DNA of 64,000 bases from Nautilus pompilius (Eukaryota > Mollusca > Cephalopoda > Nautilida > Nautilidae): NCBI GenBank assembly GCA_018389105.1, contig JACATO010000069.1:994501-1058500 (forward strand). The letters are read 5' to 3'. Shown in pieces: positions 1 through 10,900 of this stretch (within the stretch, counting starts at the first letter, position 1; each line of letters begins with the position of its first letter). The notes beneath the pieces were generated by a model, which saw nothing but the letters and a program-made list of their open reading frames with translations, was not told where the DNA came from and made no database searches. The translations under genes were made by a program, and so were the position numbers.

Positions 1-57
1 CTTAAATTGGATAGATTTTTCAAAGATTTCTTAAATTGGATAGATTTTTCAAAGATT
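1..57. repeat. Tandem duplication, 29-bp period
   Basis: A unit beginning cttaaattggatag is repeated twice head to tail with a 29-bp period, and the copies are identical over about 28 bases. The array starts at the window edge, so more copies may lie to the left. Confidence 0.85.
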
Positions 58-1682
58 GTGCATTGTCTAAAGATAAAAAATGATTGTATTACTGATCAGA
101 AAAACTCAAACCTTTAATGTATTCATGAAATTTTTTTTGTAAAGTCCTGATCTAGTATAATCACTGTTGCTGATAGTTTTTGTTTTTTTAAATCTTTTTT
201 ATCATATTTCATGACCAACTTTTTTTTTAAAGCAACAATTTCAGTTTTCTTACCATCTTGTAACAATAAGGGGGGAGAAGAGGAATTGCCTCCATCAAGT
301 CAAAGTATAAAATCAGAAAAAAACTCTAGGAATATAGAATATTATACAAATTAATGTGGAATTAAAAAACAGAAAAGGTTAAGATATTTAGAGAAAAAAA
401 AATTTTTTTTAATGCATGTAGCAGCTGTTGAACCATGAGTGATACTCACTTTCCTAAATGGGCAGAAACAGTGCAGTTTACACAAACACACACACACACA
501 CACAGAGAGAGAGAGGGGGGAGAGGTGAAAAAATAGGACTAGAAATATGTCTTAAATGGTGCAAACAAGATAAAGTCTGTAGCATAGACAGCAAGACTAA
601 TAAACAACAATAAAATTTGTCATTTTCAAGATGGTGGCTGAATGTCTCTTAGTGGCACCAGATGCTTTTGAATTAGCATACTTGATTCATTCTTACCGCT
701 GTGCAGTGCTTTAAGTGTGTGTGCCAACATAAAAATTGCGTAAGCTAAAACCAAAGCTGCAAGTACTCAATATGGCAACAGCAGCTTCTGTCTAAACCAG
801 TATCAAAACCAAAGAGCAAGTAGGGCGGAGACAGAGTGGTTGGCTTGTTGACAAATTGCCAGATAGGGATCACAACTGGACAACAACAACAAAAAAAATT
901 TTTTTGGATCAATTTGGTTGAGTTACTGCATAACTGACAGCTGTCAATGTGTTACTTTGGCCTCCAAAAAACAAAATGTGAACAACGCCATACCACTTTG
1001 ACAGTAGTTGGAAAGTTAAACAGTAAAGAATAATGAGTAGGAAAGGACAACCATTTGTCATGCAAATCACATATGCTCAGGTAGAATGACACTAGAATAT
1101 CATACTATTGCTTGGATATCATGCATGATACCATTATTATGGGAAATCCAAAAGCCTATAGAATTGACTCTTAAGAAAACCACACCCATGTCTGAGGAAT
1201 TTCATTGTGAGCATTAAGCAGTTTCTTACATTGCTTTGACATACTATTAACAGAAAACATTTGGAAACTTTATCACTCTACCAATCACACCTCACCATCT
1301 GTCTTTGTTGTAGAAAACTGATTGATATTGGCTACAAACTTGAGTTCTAATGCAACCGACTTACCTTTGAGATTAATCAAGCCAAGACCGCTTTATATTT
1401 CTTGCCTCATTAGTAGTTTCTTACTCTGCCAGAAAAAAAAAAACAACAACCATGCTGGAAGCAAGAAAGTGATGAACACCAGATGGAGATGCCATTGTTA
1501 AGATGGTATTTAAAAAGATTGATGTAACTGGTTAATTGAGCAAAAGTACGCAATTTTACAGCATCAAAGAATGTTTGTACCAAACAGCAGAGAGTCAGCC
1601 TGAAGCTATTGTATAATTTTAGTTCCCTATCTGGTTTTTTAACTTAAAGAAAATAGGCACAACATGCTTAAATAACCATACC
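58..1682. other. AT-rich stretch without recognised gene
   Basis: Poly-A/T runs and one CA/GA microsatellite. I see no coding frame, transposase similarity or convincing inverted repeat here. Confidence 0.6.
487..515. repeat. (CA)n followed by (GA)n microsatellite
   Basis: About nine CA units run directly into about six GA units, then a run of G. This is a compound dinucleotide microsatellite. Confidence 0.9.
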
Positions 1683-1831
1683 TAAATGTTTCAAACATTC
1701 ATTATCAACAAAAACCTCTAGATATCAAAATGAAAAAGTCAAACTGCAAAGTGTAATACATTATGAATAAAAGAACACCTTGTTTTTCATTTTGATATTT
1801 GGAATCGTTAATAATGAATGTTTTAAATATT
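1683..1831. repeat. Hairpin-forming inverted repeat, MITE-like
   Basis: The arms at about 1683-1737 and 1783-1831 are reverse complements. Shared blocks are tttttcattttgatat and aataatgaatgttt with their complements, separated by roughly 45 bases of non-palindromic sequence. No transposase or clear target duplication was seen. A miniature inverted-repeat element or its remnant is the simplest reading. Confidence 0.6.
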
Positions 1832-2336
1832 CAAGTTTGTTTAAAAAACATTTTCTTTTTGCTTATATGCATATAATGTCTGAATGAGATGTATGTTATT
1901 AGCACTTAGTTATCTGTACCTTATTTTGCTGTCTTTAATCATTATTACAAGCTGAGATACAAATTGAGTTTGTAAAAAATGTGCTGGACTCTTAGCTTTA
2001 TTTTGTCTGGTTAATTCTAAAGTTTGGTAAAACCTTGAAGGCAGTGTGCAGCACTTTTACAAATAGCTTCTATTACTGGGTTTTTTTTCAAATAGCTAAT
2101 GTATGGAATTTTACCAAGGGAGGCTATCTAGAAAGCTCAGATGTACTTAAGATTTCCACAGAGTCCATTAAGTGGGAGGTGCTTCTGAGCACTCCTTTCA
2201 TCATTGAAATGTTGGGTGGTATGAGTGTTTGTATAACATTGAGAAGTGGGTTGTGGTGATGACTTTTTCTAATAGCCAATCACTGGTCAGAAACAGCAGT
2301 TCTTGTGTGGCTTTCTTGGATAGTTGAGTTGCCTTT
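1832..2336. other. AT-rich stretch without recognised gene
   Basis: A 74-codon open frame at 2035-2259 has no recognisable domain and is probably chance. Nothing else was seen before the hAT element. Confidence 0.5.
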
Positions 2337-2468
2337 GTCTAATGCAATGGTTCCCAACCAGTGGGTCATGACCCCCTAAGGAGGTTGCGGAACCCTGGAA
2401 GTTTCAATTTTTGTCGTATGATTGAGTCAAGAAACTGTTCATGAGTATGTATTTGTTTTGTTTATATG

Positions 2469-2660
2469 TACCGTATTTGCCGGCTTATAAGATGCACTTT
2501 TTTACAGAAAAAAGTATACAAAAATTATCCCGTGTCCAATACACCGGTATCATCGATGGGAGGCTGAGCACCGAAGGTATAAGGCTTGTCTCCCAGTAGC
2601 AGTGGGGGGCAGTCACGCCCGGGCGCAGGTCTGAACGGGCGCAAAATTTCCTCTGGCCTA
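2469..2660. repeat. CCGTATTT/TATAAG hairpin repeat, copy A, plus GC-rich tail
   Basis: It begins taccgtatttgccggc, then ttataagatgcacttttt. A second, interrupted copy lies at 51263-51950. A weaker complementary block (caccgaaggtataaggc) follows at about 2567, so the unit could fold back. A GC-rich segment to about 2660 (cacgcccgggcgcaggtc) follows directly. It lies inside the hAT element and so probably inserted into it. Confidence 0.55.
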
Positions 2661-2733
2661 TGAATTATAATGTCAATTAATAACTAGCCACCTCCACTCA
2701 TGAAATTTCCACAGTAGTTGTGAAAGGTCTTTC

Positions 2734-2898
2734 AGCAAGCTGAAATTAATTATGACATACTTGAGAACTTCAGTGACTCAAGAACGACTGAGTAACTTGG
2801 AAATATTAAGTATTGAAAAAGATGTACTCAATACTTTAAATTTTGATAGTTTAATTGATTCATTTGCAGCAGCAAAAGCACAAAAGGTTCATATATAA
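2734..2898 (+). pseudogene. hAT transposase C-terminal dimerisation remnant
   Basis: About 50 uninterrupted codons end at TAA (2896-2898). The frame includes LRTSVTQERLSNLEIL and, near the end, SLIDSFAAAKAQKV. This matches the C-terminal region of hAT transposases (hAT dimerisation domain: the 'S..QERLSGLA.L.I' stretch and the final 'FA..KARR'-like tail). In intact enzymes this segment mediates oligomerisation and closes the catalytic fold. The zinc-finger, catalytic and insertion domains are absent upstream, so the gene is a deleted fossil. It lies in the same orientation as, and inside, the terminal repeats at 2345 and 4053, which supports its origin. Frame and motif are read directly; the family assignment rests on recalled family features. 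Confidence 0.7.
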
Positions 2899-3289
2899 TG
2901 TAGCAATGAATACCAGAATGCTACCTGTACAAGATCTAGTTAAGTATATGCACAGTTTTGTAAACTAATAAAATTTATTTGTAAACATAAGTAGTATTTT
3001 ATCAATCTGTTTCGTAATACATGTACACCACAAGTGACTGCATTCTGCATGCTTTAAAGATTACTCTATGATTTTGAACGATACTGGATGAAATAAATAT
3101 CAAAATGGTTTACAATTTAACAAATTATGTGAGTAAACCTAGTAGGCGATACTTCATTAGTTCCAGGTTTACAGTTGTGATATTGTGAGATGTTATATTG
3201 TGACTTTAAATTAGCTCTTTATAAGGCGGTGATTAATTCTTTGTGATTGTCATTAAGTGGGTAATGAGTCACAAACAAATAATCAAAAC

Positions 3290-3665
3290 ATTTCAGAGGT
3301 GGGGGGCACCAAAAGGGTTGCCACCAGGTGCTGAGAACCCTTGCTACGCCTCTGTTGTCTTCCACAGCAGGCACTCCTGGTTGCATCACAGACCTATGCG
3401 GTAACACACTCGCATACCGCCCCTCCCAGCTTCCTGTCGCTCTGCCACCCTCGTAGAAACATGGACAATACGTGCTGGCGACAAAAGCCGGAACTCGAAC
3501 TGTTACCACAGTAGGACTGATGCAATTGCGCCACGCTCCTATTGGCTAATGCCATTGTGGCCTGCAGCTAAAAAACTCAGACCATGATGCCTGGAGCAGA
3601 GCACGCTACAAGGACTGGACTGTGACTTCGGCCGGATGCACACTAGCCAACTCGATTTTAGGCAA
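3290..3665 (-). mobile_element. tRNA-headed SINE-like GC-rich insertion
   Basis: On the minus strand a tRNA-like head is visible. An A-box-like tggcgcaattgc lies at about 3522-3533 and a B-box-like cagttcgagttcc at about 3490-3502, with roughly tRNA-like spacing. GC content is clearly higher than the surroundings. The low-coordinate side includes the block cagaggcgtagcaaggg on the minus strand. A 96-codon minus-strand open frame here is incidental. Exact ends and target duplications were not resolved, and two insertions could be merged. Confidence 0.5.
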
Positions 3666-4324
3666 ACTTGGGCACCAACACGACACACCATACACACAGC
3701 TGTTCTGATGTGCAGATGTTGTTCCCCAAAAAATCACTAAAATAATTTTCAATAAATGTATGATGAAATGTACTAAAATTCTTTTTTTCTGATATAATAT
3801 ACAATATATTGTCTCTGTTGCTTTTTAGTTCAGGGAACATTTACATTGATTTTCTCTATGAGTGTAAAATGTTTTTTCCTGGTGAATTTCTCTCAAAACT
3901 CAATATATTCAAATAAAACTCTTATTTATGTGATTTTTTTTTTTGCTAAATTTATTCTTTGATTTTTTTCAATTATGGAAGTGTAGCAGGGGATTGCAGG
4001 TCTTTTGAGTATTATAAAAAGGTCCACGAGTCCAAAAAGGTTGGGAACCACTGCTCTAATGGATAGCTTGATGTGCTACAAGATTACATTGAACTTCTTA
4101 GTTGGATTTTGAAATATTGACATAACTTAAGAATGAAGAAACTATCTGTGTCAGGTCAGAGGCTGAGGATGAAGGTTTAAATCCACCTTTTTCTATGATC
4201 TATCAGCACTGATATATTAAAAGGAAACTTTAGGATTATTAGTTTGCAACTCACAAACGTATTACAATTTCTATGATTAGAATAAAACAAATTTATTAAC
4301 AGGATAGTTTTAAATTTTAAAATA

Positions 4325-4836
4325 ATAAGGGATTTTCAACCTGTAATATTATCTGAAATTCTGAAAACTGAAAAAGCTCCAAAATCCAAAATATTTTTGA
4401 AGCGCCTTGAGTGAAAAATTCCAGAAGGTTCTTGGGCGACACGTGGATCCTGACACACTTGAAGTATGTGCATTACTCACTGTAATTTTTGTGCTTTCTC
4501 TGTGCTTTGTTGGTGTGAATATACTTTGAAAATGTCAAAAAGGCTTGCAAATACCCCTACAGTACTGGTAGGCCTACTATAGTGATAGTTTACCTTTTTG
4601 ATGGTTAAATGAACATCTTTTTTTTATGGTTTCATGCACAAAACAATTAACAAATATTACATAAAACTTCCTGTAAGCTATATGCATCCATATGCAGTTA
4701 TAATGTTGTAAATGAACTTGTGCCCAATCCCCACTCCCCAGTGTGTTAGCTTCCAAATTATGCTGGTGTATCTACATTCCAAAATCCGAAACACAATCGA
4801 CCCCAAGGATTTCAGATAAGGGATTCTCATCCTGTA
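4325..4836. mobile_element. Tigger/pogo-like non-autonomous element
   Basis: The right terminus reads ataagggattctcatcctg and is followed by TA (4835-4836), the pogo/Tigger target. Inward of it, blocks such as ccaaaatccgaaac and ggatttcagataaggg are mirrored on the left by atctgaaattctgaaaac and gctccaaaatccaaaa. The arrangement and the central tttcatgcacaaaacaatta closely recall vertebrate Tigger-type non-autonomous elements; this is memory, not a search. The outermost 21 bases at the left end (4325-4345) are in the same orientation as the right end instead of inverted. There is no coding capacity. Confidence 0.65.
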
Positions 4837-5079
4837 TTGTCATTATTTGTTTTAACATAACCATGTAAAGTTGGAATAAGTTAGAAGAGTTGTACTTCCA
4901 ACATGTTGCATTAAAATAATTATAAATAACAAATCTGAATAATAATGAATGTACTGTAAATAAATTATTAATTTTTACAGAAATAATCACAAATCAGAAG
5001 TGGATGTAGATTAATTACTATTATGCTTTTGTCTTGCTCTATATAGCTTTTCAACTCTCCGTTGTGTGAAAAATTATTT

Positions 5080-5620
5080 ATTGGTACCATTAAGTATGCA
5101 AATAAACATGTGGCTGGTCAACACGGTACTAACCAAGTAACTGTGTTATTCCTGTGCTCTTTACCAATGAATGGCCAAAGCATTGCAACTGAGATCAGCT
5201 GATATAGCGCAAATGACATGCTGGGTATTCACAAATGAGTTGTGTTTTAATTTTAGTTAAAATATTACAATAGATTCCTTCCTTTTTAAACTTCGGACAT
5301 TTCAACAAATACTTGTATTGCATTTAAATGCCACTCTTGTAGTTGAAGCTTGTAAGACTTCAGATATCTCTACATTACTTATTATTGTCACTAAGGGCCA
5401 ACACAGTTTTTTTGGGGTTGATAATTTCTCAACAAACTGGAGAAAAATTTGTAAAATAAGTGCCTGTACTACATCACTTGCTATGTTAATAGATATTGCA
5501 AAAAAAATTCACTGTATTATCAAGGTCAATACATAGAGAACATACTTTTGTTATTATAGTTTTTCTGTAAACAGATATCTTTTCATTTAGTATCAGGTGC
5601 TAAACTAAAATCTGTGCAGA
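5080..5620. repeat. Dispersed repeat, copy A (partner at 44.4 kb)
   Basis: Two separated blocks are shared in order with 44440-44960. One is the ggtactaaccaagtaa-type block near 5125. The other is the near-identical acatagagaacatactttt block near 5531, about 400 bases downstream in one copy and 320 in the other. Intervening sequence is diverged and of similar length. The 72-codon open frame at 5318-5536 lies inside and has no recognisable domain. The repeat class is unknown. Confidence 0.55.
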
Positions 5621-5794
5621 TGCTAAAAAATACCATTAATTACTTGTTATAATAATTCACTAAACAAGTTTATTTTTAAATGCTAATCTCTGCCAACTGT
5701 TCTTTCACTATTTAGTAGTGTAAAATATCTAAACTATGATGTAGTGTTGTATAAAAAAGGCATGCATAGTCCTTTCAGTTAGTATTTTAATATT

Positions 5795-5876
5795 TAAGAG
5801 TTCTCTTTAAGAACAGTTTGACAATTAAAACTTCAAAAAATGTTAGCCTGATTGTTCTTAAAGAACTCTTAACAAT
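5795..5876. repeat. AT-rich hairpin
   Basis: ttaagagttctctttaagaac on the left and gttcttaaagaactcttaac on the right are reverse complements apart from one small indel, around a loop of about 32 bases. It is probably a small MITE remnant. Confidence 0.6.
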
Positions 5877-5879
5877 TCA

Positions 5880-7699
5880 ATTTTAAATTTTTTTTACTAC
5901 AACAGATTTTGTTTTGTTTCTAAAAATAAATAGTGAAAAATTCCATATTATACATTCTTAAAAAAGAAGAAACTACTTACTGTTGAATTCTTCATATTAT
6001 AAAATATTAGCATTTATCCACAGAATCTGGTAAGTGTTAAACCACATGATTAATATGCACTTGCTGCCACCAACTAGTAATTACTAGATGTACAGGTGAT
6101 GAAAACAGAATATAGCCACAATGTAACTATCATAATCTAATTTGAATAAGAAAAAAATTATTTGATTTGAAATGTATTAGACAGTTTGCTCTATACCATG
6201 AATGAGTCTTCTATTTGATATATTGAGGGCAGTTATGATCTTAGAGAGTAATTCATTTAAAGTAATTGTTGTTTATTATTAGTGTATTTGGGTTAACATG
6301 CTTCATATAAAATCAAAGTTGTTTCCCCTGGGCTATGAATGACTTTTAGAAATAGGAGATATCTCATCCATACCTTATAAGTTAACTCATTTCCTTTTTT
6401 TTTTAGTTGAGAGGGCTCTTTGTTTATGCAATAATTTTTTATGAAGATTTTTTTGCAGCATTGGGTTTTGTATGGAAGAATGAATAACAACTTAGTAGTA
6501 AATGGCACAAAAACACATCCCAAATTTAGATTTGTTACTTCTATGTTGATGGTACTTCAGGGTGTGTATTTGTGCATATATCATTTAGTAGTTGAGAATT
6601 AATTGCCTCTAGAGACCAGCAGCTGTTGTGGAAGATAACTGAGAAGAGAAATAAGGATATTTAATCATTATTTTTTAAAAAATGTTATCCAATTATAGCC
6701 TGTAATGTTTGTTGCTAAATATTTTATCTGAATTTAATTTTGTCCCTAAATGATCACCAAGCTTAATAATAATAATAATAATAATATCTTATAGCTAAAA
6801 TTTCTGAGAGGTTTCTTTTGTGGGAATGATGCAATTTGATTATAATCGATTCACGTTGTATAATCTTGCGCGCTCTGCTCTATAAATGTGAATAAAATTT
6901 AAACCAGTTCTTTTTTATCTTGAATTTGTGGATTAAGAATTAGTAGATAATATATTTGCAAATGTATAGGGTAAATAAAAATATGCATGTACTCAGTTAT
7001 ATTATTAGAAATTTTATGTTGTATTTTTTTATAATTTAGCTCTAGTTTTTGTGATACAAAAACATGTATTTACCTATTGCTTTGAAACATGAAGTTACTA
7101 CTAAATAATATAGTGTATTAAAAAACCTCTAATTTATTGAATTCATTTTAACTTTTCCTTAACTGGAGGAGAATAAAAAGCAAAAGTTTTATAGATTTAA
7201 AAATTAGAACTTTGCTCTGTGGGTTTCATTTATATTTAATGGGAAATGGGGATAGTTACAATATATACATATGTATATGGCTAAAAATCTTTGCTTTTTA
7301 TTTAATTCTTTTTTTTTTTTACTGATCTATTTTATCAAATTATGATCACATTTTATGGTAAAAAGGGAGATGGCATATCAGCATGGGAGAACATTAATAT
7401 ATGCATTTTTTAAAATAATGCACTTTTCTTCAAAACCTTAGTGAAATACAGATGGCTTAAATTTTTTTTGAACTGCTGCTGCTGTTTTTTCAACCAGGAT
7501 ACATTTACAGATATTTGGATCAAAATGGAAATGATTTGTATCCATCTTTCTAATTATTTTAATGACACTAGAATGGCAGTCAGATTTTATTATGCATATT
7601 GTCATTTTGCAATTTTCTTTGGTTATAACCGTAAAAAAAAAACAAAAAAAAAACGTTTTTATCTAATTACCATCATCTGATTGTATTCTGGTATAACAA
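5880..7699. other. AT-rich stretch without recognised gene
   Basis: It contains an (AAT)n microsatellite at about 6764-6785 and poly-A/T runs. No supported gene or transposon domain was seen. Confidence 0.55.
6764..6785. repeat. (AAT)n microsatellite
   Basis: About seven AAT units in a row. Confidence 0.9.
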
Positions 7700-7985
7700 T
7701 TAAAATTGGACTGCTAAAGTTGAGGGGCCCAAGTTCAAATTCCAGTTGGGACTGGCTCATTTTGACACATGTAACCTACCATAGTTTTTTTCCTTTTTCT
7801 TCTCCTCCAGTGGCCATGTAGGTTTCCTCCCACATCTTAAAAATGTTTGTGGTAGGTATGTAACTAACCTCTACTTGGTTTAGGAAACAAATCAGGAGTT
7901 TCCTCTGGTGGGTGCTTCATGTGCAGACACTGGCATGCCTCAGGTTTGAAGAAGAAAGATGACGACAAAAGAAAAATCACAAAAA
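7700..7985 (+). mobile_element. tRNA-derived SINE, copy 1
   Basis: The B-box-like segment aagttcaaattccagttggg at 7731-7750 follows ctgctaaagttgaggggcc. Downstream is the module catgtaggtttcctcccac shared with the copies at 18.2 and 20.5 kb. The A-box half has decayed. Such SINEs are transcribed by RNA polymerase III from the internal promoter and mobilised by LINE machinery. The 3' boundary is approximate. Confidence 0.65.
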
Positions 7986-10900
7986 AAATTTTTTTTTTTA
8001 ATTTTAGGAAAAAAAGATATTATTTCTATAAATAATCTTCTAAAAGATCAATTTGGTTTGAATTGCCATATTTAAAATTTCTAAATAGTTATAGTTTATG
8101 TTTGATGATAAGTTATTAAGTAAGATATTTACCTTGCTATATTCCTACATATGAATAATACAATAAAAATCTTGAGAAGCTTAAAAGATATAAATATTAT
8201 TTCATGTACTTATATATTTAAATAAAAGAGTACATGAATATTTACTTTTGTCAGATGTTTAGGTTCACATGTATTTATAGTATCACTCTTTCAGAAGTAT
8301 CCAATACTTGATTAGCATGTGCACAGCCACACTCTTCTAGTCAAAGAGTATCAGATAGAAGGAATAATTTAATTTTTAGATGGCTTCCCATCAAATAATG
8401 ATCATTTATTTAGTGTAAATGAAATATACTAAGTTACAACAGTAGTAATATTAGAGTGATTTAATCAACATAACTGCATAAATCCTACTAGTTATTTAAT
8501 TAATGAGTTTCTTTATTTGGTTAGGTAATGTGATTTTTAAAAAAAAATTTAAAAACAGTTAGCTAATACTAAAAGTTATGCACCACTTTTGAAATAAAAT
8601 ATAGATTAAACAATAAAATATATAACTTGGTGATAAGTTTGCTTTCACATTTAATTTATGCAAAGTGGGAAATCATTATCTTCCATTTTGTATTTTCTTT
8701 TCAAATGTATTTCATGGTTGGTTGTGAAAGCTTGGTATCCTGTACATGATTGTGGTTTTTCTCATTGGTACTGCTAGCCAATGTGGTTGGGATTTGAACT
8801 GAAGCAAAAATTGAGAATGGAGAAAACTGAGTAAATTATCTCCCTTTAGATAGCAAGTGTTTACTTTTATTTAAATTTTGTACTGTGCTGATTAAGTATT
8901 ACTTTTAGTTGCTTTAAAAAATTATAAATAGTCCAGGAATGCTACATTATTTTACAGTTACACATATGCATGCACACTAAATATGTGCAAAAGAAATCGA
9001 CTAAATCCAACTGAGTTTAATTTAAACATACCTAGTATATATGAAATAAGTTTACTTAAGATGTATCGGGCTTATTTCAGGATTTCTTTAATGGCTTGAT
9101 CACTTAGCTATTGTTTAATACCTTCTCCACTATTTGTATTCAATTATGGTCTTTTATTAATTGTGTCTGGAGAGCTGTAGGTGTTCAAATCCCTCCACTA
9201 AAATTCTGAATTTATGAAAGAAAAATTGAGTGAATATTTTTCTTCAAAATCATAATCTTAGTCTTTTTATCAGTGTCTCTTCTAACTATTTGAAGATTAA
9301 AGAGTACATCAAGGAAGTTGGTATGTATTAATAAAGTATTGAAATTTTTCATTTAACCTCCTGGCCAGCTAGCTTGCTCTATATCATGCATTTGTATATA
9401 GTTGTGTAACTTTTTCTCTAGGACGGTCTTGATGTCTGTAGTTGAATTCAGATTTGCTATCATTGATTTTGAGTAACATTTTAAGTTACACATAGTTAAA
9501 TCTTTTGTAATAAGTTTGATCTTGATAGTATGTGTATCTTCATGATTTATAAAAGCAATTAACACTGAATAGAAGGATCCATGCATCAAAACAATTGCTA
9601 TGTCTGTTACACAGCATGAAAGAAATTAAAAAAAAAAAAAGAATGTTTATAACTAGCTAATATGAAAGTACTGGAGTGTTAAAATGAAGTCAGGATTTGG
9701 TTTTGGAGATATAGATCTGTTTAAGAAAAAACAAAAACTGACTCCATTATAATTATCAGTGAGGAACATTTAGTCTATCAAAGTGAACTGCTAAGATAAA
9801 GATTATTTGTTGAATTTTCTTCTGGCTTTGTCCAGCTACTAAGTTAGGCTTTTTTTATTTGTTTATTTTCACTGAAAACCATATTGTCTGAAAATAAACA
9901 TGAGAATTATGATCTGCACATATCAGGAGTTTTTCTGATTATAAACTTCCATCATCTCATGGTGCCAAAAATGGTGCCTTACAGTGATGGATAACTCTTA
10001 AAACTGCAGGCAAATGATGTATAAAATTTTATTACTTTCTTTACCTGCCTTTGTGCAAGTTGATCACTAAAATGAAATAATCTGATTGAATGGGGGGGTA
10101 AAGATGACTGTTTCTGAACAGACAAAAACAACAATTTCGTCTTTGTTAATTGCATTCTGTGGAGTCGTACAGCAAATGTTTAGATATTTAAGAACAATTT
10201 CATCTAACATGTCTCTGCCCATACCCTCTGTCCACCTCAGAGATAGCCATCCATAGATAGATTCAAAAGAACATGGTGGTCTTTTTCTTACATGATAATT
10301 ACAAATAACTGTAGTTAGAAAGAATGTCTAAACTGCAAGGTTTGGTTTAACTGTAAGTTTTGGATGACTTAGGTTACAAGATTTTGCTTGGAAAAGAATT
10401 GATCATTATCTTCAAGGGTGATTTTCTTGTTTATTTTCAGTAATACTTATGCTACCTACATTGGGACATTGCCTAAATAGACTTACAAATGGCAAAGTTG
10501 ATTAAATATTAGAAATAAGTTTGTAATCAGGCTTATTGTGCATTTATTGAATGCTCAATGTTTATAGGCTTTTTTAAAACTGAAGTTAGAGAGTGTTAAA
10601 GACACGCTAGATGCACTTTAAAAAAAGTACATGAATTATAAGTTTAAACTGTTTTCCCTTATAATTTGTCTTGAGCCCTTCACAAAGACGATAATTCTCA
10701 TTTGAGACACAGATGCTGAAAATAGCAACAATGACTTGAGGTACTCAAGTTTATTAGTTGCTTTTGTTCTTATGTGAGCACCTGCCACAGGTACTCAAGT
10801 GCATGCCAAAATGACATGGACCTTGGTAACAAGAAGCAAGCCTTAAAGTATCATTAATAGCTATGGAGATAGGCCTTCCTTGAGGAGACAGTTGTGTAAG

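Larger units (their letters stand above)
2345..4053 (+). mobile_element. hAT-superfamily DNA transposon, degenerate and nested
   Basis: The left end begins caatggttcccaacc and the right end is ggttgggaaccactg, so the 15-bp terminal inverted repeats match at 14 of 15 positions. Flanking 8-mers gtctaatg (2337-2344) and ctctaatg (4054-4061) match at 7 of 8 positions, the 8-bp target duplication length typical of hAT elements. The interior keeps a transposase C-terminal dimerisation segment (2734-2898, plus strand). It also contains at least two GC-rich repeats unlike their surroundings, at about 2469-2660 and 3290-3665. At 1.7 kb it is shorter than an autonomous hAT, so most of the transposase has been deleted. 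Confidence 0.85.

Noticed and set aside
1-57. Start of a CRISPR-like or satellite array
   Set aside because: Only two contiguous copies without spacers, in a eukaryotic context. A simple tandem duplication fits.
3219-3509. 96-codon minus-strand open frame
   Set aside because: It lies in the GC-rich SINE-like insertion and has no protein similarity I can recognise. Its length follows from local GC content.
8789-8799. Minus-strand B-box-like word as a SINE or tRNA
   Set aside because: A B box alone, with no A box at the right spacing and no shared body. The same applies to words near 9186 and 12154.
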